Source: Planctomycetota bacterium (lineage in GTDB: Bacteria > Planctomycetota > J058). From it: 36,519 bases of DNA. Both the position numbers and the translations under genes were made by a program. How positions within the stretch are numbered: the first letter of the stretch is position 1; the number at the start of each line of letters is the position of its first letter. The stretch is taken from contig JAMLIC010000078.1 in NCBI GenBank assembly GCA_023954375.1, forward strand, positions 1 to 36,519, written 5' to 3'. The notes under the pieces are model-generated. The model had not been told where the DNA came from and made no database searches. It worked only from the letters and a program-made list of their open reading frames with translations. Positions 1 to 7,380 of this stretch are shown here, piece by piece.

Positions 1-42
1 GCCCCCCGGGGCGGGGGGGGGGGGCCCCCCCCCCGCCGCCCC
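1..42. other. Poly-G/poly-C low-complexity edge
   Basis: The first bases are a run of twelve G followed by ten C, flanked by more G/C runs, and could fold on themselves. This resembles a sequencing or assembly edge artefact more than a biological terminator. A corresponding position near a second copy of the adjacent repeat (34262-34296) carries a proper hairpin, so this part may be a corrupted version of that hairpin. No gene is seen here. Confidence 0.5.
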
Positions 43-89
43 CGACGCACCGCAGCGCCCGCCATCCTCGGCCGCAGCCGCGATCACAC
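43..89 (-). repeat. 47-bp dispersed repeat, copy 1 (3' of PhoH gene)
   Basis: Positions 43-89 match 34293-34339 in the same orientation with three mismatches, all C-to-G (48, 51 and 67 against 34298, 34301 and 34317). The inner 38 bp (52-89) differ at one position only. Both copies lie at the 3' end of a minus-strand gene. A dispersed 3' element, perhaps part of a terminator, fits best. Confidence 0.7.
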
Positions 90-1411
90 TAAAGGATCTC
101 GACCGCGATCGACGCGAGCTTGCTCCGCTCGCTGCGGGTGAAGAGCACGTGCCCGGCGACCTCCTGGTCCTTGAAGCGCTCGGCGACGTAGGTGAGCCCG
201 TTGCTCTGGCTGTCGAGGTAGGGGTTGTCGATCTGGTAGGGGTCGCCGGTGAGCACGAGCTTCGTGTCGTGTCCGACCCTGCTGATGATCGTCTTGACCT
301 GGTGCGGGGTCAGGTTCTGGCACTCGTCGACGATCATGAAGTGACCGTGGATCGACCGGCCGCGGATGAAGGTGAGCGGCTCGATCTCGACCACGCCGCT
401 CTTGAAGAGCTCCATCATCTTCTTGTCGGCCTCGCCCGGCTCGCGCTTCTCGCGCAGCACGAACTTCATGTTGTCGAAGATCGGCTTCATCCAGGGCAGG
501 AGCTTCTCCTCGGCCGAGCCGGGGAGGAAGCCGATGTCGCGGCCGAGCGGCATGATCGGGCGGGCGACGAGCAGCTTCTCGTAGAGGTGCTTGCGGACGG
601 TGAGGTGCAGGCCGGCGACGAGCGCGAGGAGCGTCTTGCCGGTGCCGGCCTGGCCGATCATCGTCACGAGGCTGATCGACGGGTCCGTGAGCAGCTCGAG
701 CGCGACCCGCTGCTCGAGGTTGCGCGCGGTGATCCCCATGAACGCGTCGTTGGCCTGCTCGAAGGGGCGCAGCAGCACCCGGCCGTCGCCCAGCTTCCGG
801 CGGGGCCGCGCCAGGACGGTCCGCTTGGGGTTGCCCTGCTCGCGGAGGAGCACGACCTCGTTGGCGTTGAGGCCGTCGATCGTGAGCTCGACCTCGCGCT
901 CGCGGCTGAGCGTCGCGAGGTGCTCCTCGGTGCACTCGACCGCGCGCCACCCCGAGTAGAGCACGTCGGGCGCCGGGACCTTGTCGCTCTCGAAGTCCTC
1001 GGACGGGATGCCCAGCGCGTCGCACTTCACGCGCATGTTGGCGTCCTTCGAGATGAAGCAGACCGGATGCCCCTCGCGCATGAGCCGGTAGGCGGTCGAC
1101 AGGATGCGGTTGTCCGCGGTGTCGTTGCGCATGCCGTGCTCGAGCAGGCACACCGGCTGGAGGTCGACCTGGATCGAGCCGCCGGCCTCGTTGATCGGCG
1201 CGCCGGACGCGAGCGACCCCGAGGCCCGGGCGCGGTCGAGGACGCGGATCACCGCGCGGGCGTTGCGGCCGAGCTCGTCGTTGTGCGACTTGAACTTGTC
1301 GAGCTCCTCGATGACGTCCACCGGGATGACGACCGCGTGCTCCTGGAACTTGGAGAGGCACGTGGGCGAGTGCAGGAGGACGTTCGTGTCCAGGACGAAG
1401 TACTTCTTCAT
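89..1411 (-). CDS. PIN domain-PhoH family ATPase (PhoH2-like)
   Basis: A 440-residue protein with two domains. Residues 1-135 are a PIN nuclease domain: it opens with VLDTNVLL (Asp8) and keeps acidic residues near E35/E36, D97/D100 and D123. Residues 210-440 are a PhoH-type P-loop ATPase with Walker A GQAGTGKT (253-260) and Walker B FMIVDE (358-363). This PIN-PhoH order is that of the PhoH2 family, proposed RNA helicase/ribonucleases acting in the cytoplasm; the RNA target is unknown. The ATG overlaps the stop of the upstream lipoprotein gene by 4 nt (ATGA), and a GGAG lies about 10 nt upstream, so it is translationally coupled at the end of the rnpA cluster. No antitoxin-like partner is adjacent, so a toxin role is not indicated. 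Confidence 0.9.
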   Translation of the reverse strand: MKKYFVLDTNVLLHSPTCLSKFQEHAVVIPVDVIEELDKFKSHNDELGRNARAVIRVLDRARASGSLASGAPINEAGGSIQVDLQPVCLLEHGMRNDTADNRILSTAYRLMREGHPVCFISKDANMRVKCDALGIPSEDFESDKVPAPDVLYSGWRAVECTEEHLATLSREREVELTIDGLNANEVVLLREQGNPKRTVLARPRRKLGDGRVLLRPFEQANDAFMGITARNLEQRVALELLTDPSISLVTMIGQAGTGKTLLALVAGLHLTVRKHLYEKLLVARPIMPLGRDIGFLPGSAEEKLLPWMKPIFDNMKFVLREKREPGEADKKMMELFKSGVVEIEPLTFIRGRSIHGHFMIVDECQNLTPHQVKTIISRVGHDTKLVLTGDPYQIDNPYLDSQSNGLTYVAERFKDQEVAGHVLFTRSERSKLASIAVEIL

Positions 1412-1869
1412 CGGGGCTCCGCTCCCAGGACCTCCCGCAAGAACCGCTCGCTGGCGTCGTGATCGGGCTGGCCGGCGAAGGTGTCGACGTCCTGCTGGGA
1501 GAGCGCCCAGCGATGCTCCTCGAGGAGGTCCTCGCGGAGCCGGAACTCGAGCAGGCGGAGGCCGAACCGGGCGAAGCGCTCGTCCGCGGGCGCGGCCCGG
1601 AAGTCCGGCCCGAGGTAATCGCCGAGGGTGTCGGTCCAGAAGTCGACCCGGGCCGGCGGGCCGCCCGCGAGCTCCGGCGCGCGGCGCAGCCGCTCGGGCT
1701 CGGGCGCGAGCTCCTCGCTGCCGCAGCCGGCCACGAGGAGGAGCGCGCAGGCGGCGGCCAGCGCGCCGCGGCGCGCGCGCTCGGCCCGGGCAGGCGCTCC
1801 AGCCGGCCGAGAGACCTCGGGGCCGCCGGCGGGAGGCCGTGATCTTGTGGGGCTGGCGCTCAAGCGCAT
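1408..1869 (-). CDS. Putative lipoprotein of unknown function
   Basis: The product has a hydrophobic stretch followed by a lipobox-like LLVAGC, then a short polar domain with no family I recognise. With the ATG at 1867-1869 it is 153 residues and the lipobox Cys is residue 49, rather far in for a signal peptide, so a shorter alternative start is possible. A TATCGT hexamer (1904-1909, minus strand) lies 34 nt upstream of this ATG. The stop overlaps the PhoH start by 4 nt, which ties it to that gene. The segment between the yidD stop (1948) and this start is short, so it probably also belongs to the rnpA operon. Acyl attachment and envelope location are inferred from the lipobox alone. Confidence 0.6.
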   Translation of the reverse strand: MRLSASPTRSRPPAGGPEVSRPAGAPARAERARRGALAAACALLLVAGCGSEELAPEPERLRRAPELAGGPPARVDFWTDTLGDYLGPDFRAAPADERFARFGLRLLEFRLREDLLEEHRWALSQQDVDTFAGQPDHDASERFLREVLGAEPR

Positions 1870-1903
1870 CCTTCGGGCGTCGGGGCCGTGGTCATGGATC
1901 ACG

Positions 1904-1909
1904 ACGATA
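1904..1909 (-). promoter_or_regulatory. Possible -10 hexamer for lipoprotein-phoH
   Basis: TATCGT on the minus strand, 34 nt before the ATG at 1869. The same hexamer precedes the gene at 9079. No clear -35 is visible. Confidence 0.3.
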
Positions 1910-1947
1910 CCTGGCCCCCCGGACACGCAGGAGGGCCGCGGTCCGGG

Positions 1948-2805
1948 TCAGCCCGCCGCGCCGCGTGCGCCCGTCGGGGGCCCAGGCTGCGGCAGGCGTT
2001 CCGCTCCCTCCTCCGCCGGCCCGGCCGGCGGCACCGGGTCGAGGCCGCCGGTGCCCAGCGGCGAGCAGCGGAGCAGCCGGAGCCCCGTGAGGAGGCTCCC
2101 CTTGAGCGCCCCATGCCGCCACACCGCCTCGAAGCCGTAGCGCGAGCAGGTGGGCTCGAAGCGGCAGGCCGGGGGCATGAGCCGGGAGGCCGTGAGCTGA
2201 TACAGCCGGATCGCCACGAGCAAGGCCGCCCGGAGCGGGAGGCCCAGCACCAGGAGGAGCGCCCGGATGGGCGGCGCCAGCCGGCGCCGCGCGATGACGA
2301 GCGCCAGCGGCGGCGTCCCGTCGGGCGGGCCGAGCCGGGCGGCGGCCCGCCAGCCGGCCTCTCCGCGGTCGAGCCGCGCCCCGACCCGCGCCAGCACCGC
2401 CCCGCCGATGAGCACGACGGTCGCGCGCGCGGTCGCCGGGAGCGCGAGCGTCGGCGCCAACCAGGCGGAGGCCGCGACGTGGGCGGCGGCGGACCAGGCG
2501 CCCACGAGCAGCGCGCCCGGCGCGCCGAGCGACCGCGCGCGCCCGCGCTCGATCGCGCAGCCCAGCGGACCTGCCAGCGCTGCGGCGACGGCGACCAGGG
2601 CGCGCGGCCCCGGCGGGAGCACCCAGAGCGCATCGGCGAGCCAGGCGCCGAGCGCCGCGAACAGGGCGAGGCTGAGCGCATCCGCCGGCCACCCCTCGAG
2701 GAAGTCTCCGGCCTCACACCTCGCCTGGCCGTCGGCGCGCATGGAGCCCCCGGACCCGTCGGGGTCGAGCGTGCGCACGCCGACCGACGGCCCCGGGTCG
2801 CTCAC
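1948..2805 (-). CDS. Membrane protein with C-terminal YidD domain
   Basis: The C-terminal part (about residues 192-262) is a complete YidD domain: it has RLYQL, the Cys motif CRFEPTCSRYG, the downstream RCSPLGTGG and DPVPP. YidD helps insert membrane proteins beside YidC at the inner membrane. YidD is normally a stand-alone protein of 70-100 residues; here about 190 residues precede it, with three or four hydrophobic segments between about 42 and 140 that I cannot assign. The GTG start at 2805 overlaps the rnpA stop (GTGA) and has AAGG just upstream; ATG at 2742 is an alternative that removes 21 residues. The rnpA-yidD order is classical, but no yidC or rpmH is present here. The fusion is read directly; the role of the extra domain is unknown. 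Confidence 0.8.
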   Translation of the reverse strand: MSDPGPSVGVRTLDPDGSGGSMRADGQARCEAGDFLEGWPADALSLALFAALGAWLADALWVLPPGPRALVAVAAALAGPLGCAIERGRARSLGAPGALLVGAWSAAAHVAASAWLAPTLALPATARATVVLIGGAVLARVGARLDRGEAGWRAAARLGPPDGTPPLALVIARRRLAPPIRALLLVLGLPLRAALLVAIRLYQLTASRLMPPACRFEPTCSRYGFEAVWRHGALKGSLLTGLRLLRCSPLGTGGLDPVPPAGPAEEGAERLPQPGPPTGARGAAG

Positions 2806-3224
2806 GCCTTCCCCGCCGGCGGAGGGCTCGTGCGCGGGATGCGGGCGGCGGCCTGCGCGACGAGGCGCACCAGCGCCGACCGGAGAGCCGCCAGGTCCGG
2901 CGCACCGGAGCCGGGCGGCGGGCTGAGCACGACGTCGACGCCGGGCGGCAGCCGCCCCTTCTCGTGCCGGAACGCCTCGGCGTAGAGCCTGCGCAGCCGG
3001 TTCCTCGCGACCGCCGTGCCGTAGCGGCGCGGGATCGCGGAGGCCAGCCGCGGCCACCCGAGCCCGTTGGGCGCCACGAGCACCCGAAGCACCCCGTCGC
3101 CCGCCCGCTTCCCTTCCCGCCGGGTCCGCTCGAACTCCCGCTTGCTCTTCAGCCGCTCGCCCGGGCCCAGCCGCTCCCCGCCACGCACGCCGGGTCGGTC
3201 GTCCGCCCGCTCACCCTCGCTCAT
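2802..3224 (-). CDS. rnpA: Ribonuclease P protein component
   Basis: A 140-residue basic protein, slightly longer than the usual 110-125. It has the RnpA hallmarks: KSKREFERTRREGKR near the N-terminus (residues 26-40) and the RNR signature ARNRLRRLYAEAFR in the second half. It binds the RNase P RNA and helps remove the 5' leader from tRNA precursors. It overlaps the yidD-fusion gene by 3 nt downstream. A TAGGCT hexamer ends 6 nt before the ATG and no Shine-Dalgarno is seen, so its mRNA is probably leaderless. The usual upstream rpmH is missing: the next gene, divergent, begins only 98 nt away. Confidence 0.92.
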   Translation of the reverse strand: MSEGERADDRPGVRGGERLGPGERLKSKREFERTRREGKRAGDGVLRVLVAPNGLGWPRLASAIPRRYGTAVARNRLRRLYAEAFRHEKGRLPPGVDVVLSPPPGSGAPDLAALRSALVRLVAQAAARIPRTSPPPAGKA

Positions 3225-3230
3225 ACCGCC

Positions 3231-3236
3231 AGCCTA
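3231..3236 (-). promoter_or_regulatory. -10 hexamer for rnpA (leaderless)
   Basis: TAGGCT on the minus strand, 6 nt before the rnpA ATG at 3224. Part of the TANNNT pattern seen at about ten starts in this window. Confidence 0.55.
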
Positions 3237-3306
3237 CTCCCCCGTGTGGGGACGGACAGTGCGCGTCGCCCCGTCAGATCGATGCGGCAGCCGCTGGACG
3301 GCACGG

Positions 3307-3312
3307 TTACAA
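3307..3312 (+). promoter_or_regulatory. -10 hexamer for response regulator gene
   Basis: TACAAT (five of six bases of the sigma70 consensus), 10 nt before the ATG at 3323. It supports 3323 as start on a leaderless or nearly leaderless mRNA. Confidence 0.55.
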
Positions 3313-3322
3313 TCCCGCCGCG

Positions 3323-4126
3323 ATGAGGGGGGCCCCCGAGGCCCTCCCGGGGATGGGGACGGCCGTGACGGCGCTGAAGGTTCTCCTCGTCGACGACTCC
3401 GGACTCTCGCGGAAGGTGCAGGCCAAGGTCCTGCGCGAGGTCGGGGTCGACGAGATCCTCGAGGCGAAGAACGGGCTCGACGCGCTCCGTCAGCTCAAGG
3501 AGCTGCGCTTCCAGGTGGGCCTCCTGGTCACCGACTGGAACATGCCCGGCATGGACGGGATCGCCCTGATCGAGGAGGTCCGCCGCGCGACGGAGGGCCG
3601 GAACCTGCCGATCATGGTCATCTCGAGCGAAGGCGAGGAGGACAAGATCTCGCAGGCGCTCGCCAGCGGCGCGAACAGCTACGTGACCAAGCCCTTCAAG
3701 AAGGAGGTCCTCGCGCGCAAGATCCAGGCGGTGCGCTGGATCGCGGACCTCCAGGACCAGAAGGACAGGGCCGGCCAGGGGGGTCCGCCCCCGCTGATGG
3801 AGGGCGACCTCGAGCGGCTCGGGTTCGCGGAGCTGGTCGGCTTCCTCAACTTCTCGAAGAAGACGGGCGAGCTCATCGTCGCGCTCGAGACCGGCGAGGC
3901 GGGCGTGGCCTTCCACGAGGGCGAGGTGCACGACGCCTGGATCGGGCGCTTCGCCAGCGAGGAGGCCTTCTACGCCATCGCCCGGCTGAAGCACGGCCGC
4001 TTCCGCTTCAACGAGGGCGGCGACCGGGGCGACCGCCCCAGGCGCGTCAAGCAGAGCACCGTCTCGCTGCTCATGGAGGCCATGCGCCTCCTCGACGAGG
4101 AGCAGCAGCAGGCCGCCGGTGGCTGA
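3323..4126 (+). CDS. Response regulator with C-terminal DUF4388 domain
   Basis: A 267-residue cytoplasmic protein. Residues 18-140 form a CheY-like receiver: acidic pair in LLVDDS, phosphoacceptor Asp71 in LLVTDWNMPGMDG, and Lys123 in the YVTKPF motif. Residues 157-235 match the DUF4388 (PATAN-like) domain, with ELVGFLNFSKKTGELIV and a following segment FHEGEVHDAWIG; such domains occur in regulators of motility and second-messenger signalling. There is no DNA-binding domain. It overlaps the next gene (FHA-GAF) by 8 nt, so the two probably act together. Alternative starts at ATG 3353 or GTG 3365 would still keep the whole receiver; the TACAAT hexamer favours 3323. Confidence 0.88.
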   Translation: MRGAPEALPGMGTAVTALKVLLVDDSGLSRKVQAKVLREVGVDEILEAKNGLDALRQLKELRFQVGLLVTDWNMPGMDGIALIEEVRRATEGRNLPIMVISSEGEEDKISQALASGANSYVTKPFKKEVLARKIQAVRWIADLQDQKDRAGQGGPPPLMEGDLERLGFAELVGFLNFSKKTGELIVALETGEAGVAFHEGEVHDAWIGRFASEEAFYAIARLKHGRFRFNEGGDRGDRPRRVKQSTVSLLMEAMRLLDEEQQQAAGG

Positions 4127-5423
4127 CCACCCCGCCGGGCGCGCCGGCCGGGCTCCCGAGCTGAGCCTCGTCTACGCCGACCCGCAGGGCCGTCCTCGCG
4201 TCTTCTCCATCCCCGAGGGGACCACCACCCTGGGCCGCGCGCGCGACAACGACCTGGTGCTCGATGACCCGACCGTCACCGCGCACCACGTCGTCCTCAT
4301 GCGGGACGGCGAGCGGCTGGAGCTCCGCGACCTGTTCTCGGGCGAGACGCTGGTCAACGAGGCCCGCCGACGCAACGGCGCGCTCGTCCCTGGCGACGTG
4401 CTCTCGCTGGGCCAGGTGCGGCTGCGCGTGATGAAGGTCGCGCCCCGGCGCGCCCCGCCGAGCGCCACGGCGCGCGGCCAGACGGATCGCCTGGAGCGCA
4501 TCGAGCCGCGGACCCAGCGCATGCACCGGCCAGCAGCGGCCCGGGACGGCGGCCCGACGATCGCCGCCTCGCCTTCTCCGCAGGGCGGCGAGGTCGCGCT
4601 CCGCGGCGCGGCGCGCGTCGGACACGCGAGCGCCGAGGGCGCCGACGCGCCCGTCGCGCGCGGGTCGGGTCGCCCGGGCGGCGACCACGGCGGTCTCGGG
4701 GTCGCGGGCGAGAGCCACGCCGAACCGGCGCCTTCCCAGGCGCGCCGCGACCCGCGGGCGCTTCGCCCGGCGACGGAGGTCGGGAGCCGCGCGGCGGCGC
4801 GAGCGACGCCGTCGGGCGCCGCAGGGCGCGAGGCGACGGTCGCGCTCCCGCGCCCCGAGATCCCCGAGGAGCCGCCCACGCCCGAGCGACCCGCCGCCAC
4901 GGTGCCCCTGGCGCGCCCGGCCGAGCCGGCGGCGGCGAGCGACGAGCTGCGCGCCCTGCAGGAGCGGGAGGCGCGGCGGGAGCGCCAGCTCCAGCGCGCG
5001 CGCCAGCTCTCCGACGAGATGCTGCTCGAGGACGACTTCGAGGTCATCCTCGAGCAGGTCGCCATGGCGTTCCTGGACGTCTTCGCCGCGGACCGGGCCG
5101 TGACCGTCCTGTTCGAGGAGGACGGTCGCAACCCGCTGCTCACCGTCGAGCGCCGCCGCGACGGGACCGACGACGGCACGGGGGTCGCCCAGGAGATCGT
5201 CGACCGTTGCCTCCAGGTGCGGTCGGTCATCAAGATCGCCGGCGGCCACCAGGGCCTCGGCGGGCTGGCGGCGCCGCTCCTCTCCAAGGGCAAGGCGGTC
5301 GGCCTGCTCTACTTCGAGCGCACGACCGCCGCGGGGCAGGCGCTCGACGCGGCCGACGTGCACCTCATGGCCATGCTCACGAACCAGGCCGCCGTGGTCA
5401 TCGCGCCGCTGGTCGGCGGCTGA
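4119..5423 (+). CDS. FHA-GAF signalling protein
   Basis: A 434-residue protein. Residues 15-108 are an FHA domain, which binds phosphothreonine: it has TTLGRARDNDLVL (Gly39-Arg40), a following VTAHHVVL and LVNEARRR (Asn80). Residues 110-290 are a low-complexity Ala/Arg/Pro-rich linker, then a short charged coiled segment (about 280-305). Residues 305-434 form a GAF domain, beginning LLEDDFEVILEQVAMAF and including GLAAPLLSKGKAVGLLYFER. No output domain such as a cyclase follows. The GTG start lies inside the end of the response regulator gene (8-nt overlap) and no strong ribosome site is evident. The FHA domain could read out a Ser/Thr kinase like the one at 15959; that link is inference. Confidence 0.85.
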   Translation: MADHPAGRAGRAPELSLVYADPQGRPRVFSIPEGTTTLGRARDNDLVLDDPTVTAHHVVLMRDGERLELRDLFSGETLVNEARRRNGALVPGDVLSLGQVRLRVMKVAPRRAPPSATARGQTDRLERIEPRTQRMHRPAAARDGGPTIAASPSPQGGEVALRGAARVGHASAEGADAPVARGSGRPGGDHGGLGVAGESHAEPAPSQARRDPRALRPATEVGSRAAARATPSGAAGREATVALPRPEIPEEPPTPERPAATVPLARPAEPAAASDELRALQEREARRERQLQRARQLSDEMLLEDDFEVILEQVAMAFLDVFAADRAVTVLFEEDGRNPLLTVERRRDGTDDGTGVAQEIVDRCLQVRSVIKIAGGHQGLGGLAAPLLSKGKAVGLLYFERTTAAGQALDAADVHLMAMLTNQAAVVIAPLVGG

Positions 5424-5802
5424 CCGCGCGCCCTCGCCACGTCCTCCTCGAGGTCCGGCCGACGTGTGTGTCGACGCCGCGCGTCGTCGTCGAGCGGCGC
5501 CCGAGGCGAGGCGAGGCGACCGCGCGCGCTCGACTCGACCCCGGCGGCCGAACACGTCGCCGGGGCTGCAGCGCCCTGGCCCAAGGCCAAATGGTCAAGG
5601 CCCGACACGTGGGCGCAGAATCAGTTGGCAGTTGAAAGTGAGCTCTTGGCCGAGTCTGGACCCGGCCCTCGGGCGCAGGCAAACCGCGCTTCGGCCCGCG
5701 CGCTCGAGCCTCCTCCCGCGAGCGAGTCGCGACCTCGCACCTGCGTCTCGAGCGCGCCGCGCCGGCGCCGGCGCCGGCCGCGCGCTGGTTAGAGTGGCGC
5801 CG
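5424..5802 (+). other. 379-bp intergenic region with lower-GC island
   Basis: No convincing gene. About 5580-5660 is noticeably less GC-rich than the surroundings and holds short repeated words (AGTTG twice, 7 bp apart) and a possible long-range pairing of GGCCAA (about 5585) with TTGGCC (about 5646). Elsewhere there are simple runs: GAGGC three times near 5503-5518 and GGCGCC units near 5758-5783. A regulatory segment for the downstream gene is possible, not shown. Confidence 0.35.
5790..5795 (+). promoter_or_regulatory. -10 hexamer for hydrolase-KdsC gene
   Basis: TAGAGT, 7 nt before the ATG at 5803. No Shine-Dalgarno lies between; probable leaderless start. Confidence 0.5.
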
Positions 5803-7245
5803 ATGGCACCCACGGACCCGAGCGGCCGACCGACGCCCGAGCCCCTCTCCCTCCAGCTGCCCGGCCTCCGCGTGGCCGCCCTGGCCTGGGGGCCACCCGA
5901 CGGCGCCCCGGTCCTCGCGCTCCACGGCTGGCTGGACAACGCCGCCAGCTTCTCCGCGCTCGCCCCCCGGCTGCCGGGCGCGCGCGTGGTGGCGATCGAC
6001 CTGCCGGGGCACGGGCTCTCGGACCACCGGCCCGCCGGCGCGACCTACGACTTCCTCGAGTGGGTCGTGGACGCGGTCGAGGCCGCCACGGCGCTCGGCT
6101 GGGGGCGCTTCGCCCTGCTCGGCCACTCGATGGGCGCGGCCATCGCCGCCCTCGCCGCCGGGACCCTCCCCGACCGCGTGTCGCACGCCGTCCTCCTCGA
6201 GGGGCTCGGCCCCAGCGCCGTGCCCGAGGCCGAGGCGCCCGAGCGCCTGGCCCGGTCCATCGCCGACCGCGCCCGCCCGCCGCGCCCGCCCCGCGAGCAG
6301 CCCGACCGGGCGAGCGCGGCCGAGCGCCTGCGGCAGGTCGTGCCGGGGCTCGGGCCCGACGGCGCGCGCGCCCTCGTCGAGCGCGGCACGCGCGACGGCC
6401 AGAGCGGCGTCGCCTGGCGGAGCGACCCGCGGCTGCGCGGGACCTCGCCCTTCCGCATCACCGAGGGGCACGTGCGCGCGTTCCTCGGGCGGATCACGGC
6501 CCCGACCCTCCTCGTGCGGGCCCGCGACGGCTACCCGTTCGACGCCGACCTCCTGGCCGCCCGCGCGGCGGCCGTCCCGGGGCTCCGGCTGCTGACGGTC
6601 GACGGCGGGCACCACGTGCACCTCGACGCGCCGGAGCGGGTCGCGCCCGCGATCGCCGCGCACCTCCGCAGCGAGCCCCAGGGCGAGGCGCTCGCCGCGC
6701 CGCCCGCCCCGGTCGAGGACCCCGTGGCCGCCCGCGTCCGCGCGCTGGTCCTCGACGTGGACGGGGTCCTCACCACCGGCGCGCTCGTCTACGACGGGGA
6801 GGGCGAGGGGCCCAAGACCTTCGACGTGCGCGACGGCCTGGGGATCAAGCTCCTCCAGGAGCATGGTGTGCAGGTGGCGATCCTCTCCGGCCGCTCGACG
6901 CCCGCGGTCGCCCGGCGGGCGCAGGACCTCGGGATCGCGGAGGTGCACCTGGGCGTCCGGGACAAGGTCGCGGGGCTGCGCCGCGTCCTCGACGCGCTCG
7001 GCGTGGACGAGGCCGCCGTCGCCTACATGGGCGACGACCTGGTCGACCTCGGCCCCCTGCGGCGGGTGGCCCTCCCCGCCGCCCCGGCCGACGCCCACCC
7101 CGAGGTCCGCCGCGCGGCGCGCTTCATCACCCGCGCGCCCGGGGGCCACGGGGCGGTGCGCGAGCTGTGCGACCATCTCCTCCGCGCCCGGGGCGCGTGG
7201 GCGCGGGTCGTCGCCGAGTGCCAGGCCGGCGCGCCCCCCGCCTGA
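5803..7245 (+). CDS. Alpha/beta-hydrolase fused to KdsC-type KDO-8-phosphate phosphatase
   Basis: A 480-residue fusion. Residues 15-290 are an alpha/beta-hydrolase: oxyanion-hole HGW (41-43), nucleophile Ser109 in GHSMG, a likely acid Asp242, and a base His270 or His271 in GGHHVH. Residues 305-475 are a HAD phosphatase of the KdsC type, with LDVDGVLT (Asp318, Asp320), motif II ILSGRS (Ser362), the motif III Lys388 in DKV, and YMGDD (Asp411, Asp412). KdsC removes phosphate from KDO 8-phosphate to give KDO for lipopolysaccharide. KdsC is normally stand-alone at about 180 residues. The LptC-like gene downstream recalls the kdsC-lptC neighbourhood of Proteobacteria. The hydrolase substrate is unknown. 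The ATG follows TAGAGT directly, and the upstream in-frame sequence is low complexity, so 5803 is preferred. Confidence 0.85.
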   Translation: MAPTDPSGRPTPEPLSLQLPGLRVAALAWGPPDGAPVLALHGWLDNAASFSALAPRLPGARVVAIDLPGHGLSDHRPAGATYDFLEWVVDAVEAATALGWGRFALLGHSMGAAIAALAAGTLPDRVSHAVLLEGLGPSAVPEAEAPERLARSIADRARPPRPPREQPDRASAAERLRQVVPGLGPDGARALVERGTRDGQSGVAWRSDPRLRGTSPFRITEGHVRAFLGRITAPTLLVRARDGYPFDADLLAARAAAVPGLRLLTVDGGHHVHLDAPERVAPAIAAHLRSEPQGEALAAPPAPVEDPVAARVRALVLDVDGVLTTGALVYDGEGEGPKTFDVRDGLGIKLLQEHGVQVAILSGRSTPAVARRAQDLGIAEVHLGVRDKVAGLRRVLDALGVDEAAVAYMGDDLVDLGPLRRVALPAAPADAHPEVRRAARFITRAPGGHGAVRELCDHLLRARGAWARVVAECQAGAPPA

Positions 7246-7380
7246 CGCGCAAGCCGTTGGAAACCAAAGACCTGCGCCGACCTCATCAGCTTTGATGATG
7301 GCCCGGCCGGCCGGCTTCCGCGATCACATGGATCGTGGGGGGACGGCCGTGCGGACGCGATCGGGCAAGGGCATGGCGAC

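Noticed and set aside
89..1869. PIN-PhoH with upstream gene as a toxin-antitoxin pair
   Set aside because: The overlapping upstream gene encodes a probable lipoprotein, not an antitoxin-like protein.
3225..3322. Possible rpmH upstream of rnpA
   Set aside because: Only 98 nt, too short for the usual rpmH reading frame of about 45 codons, and no L34-like sequence is seen.
5625..5650. Sigma54-type promoter (TTGGCA...)
   Set aside because: The GG and GC elements are not at the required spacing.
5398..7176. Long minus-strand open frame opposite the hydrolase-KdsC gene
   Set aside because: Composition is typical of GC-rich antisense frames, and the plus strand has clear catalytic motifs. The same reasoning rules out 7413-10628 (minus), 13014-16082 (plus) and 28155-31367 (plus).
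7246..7380. Small RNA or promoter in the gap before the histidine kinase
   Set aside because: A tiny CATCA/TGATG hairpin and less GC-rich bases are present, but no hexamer, terminator or conserved structure could be supported.
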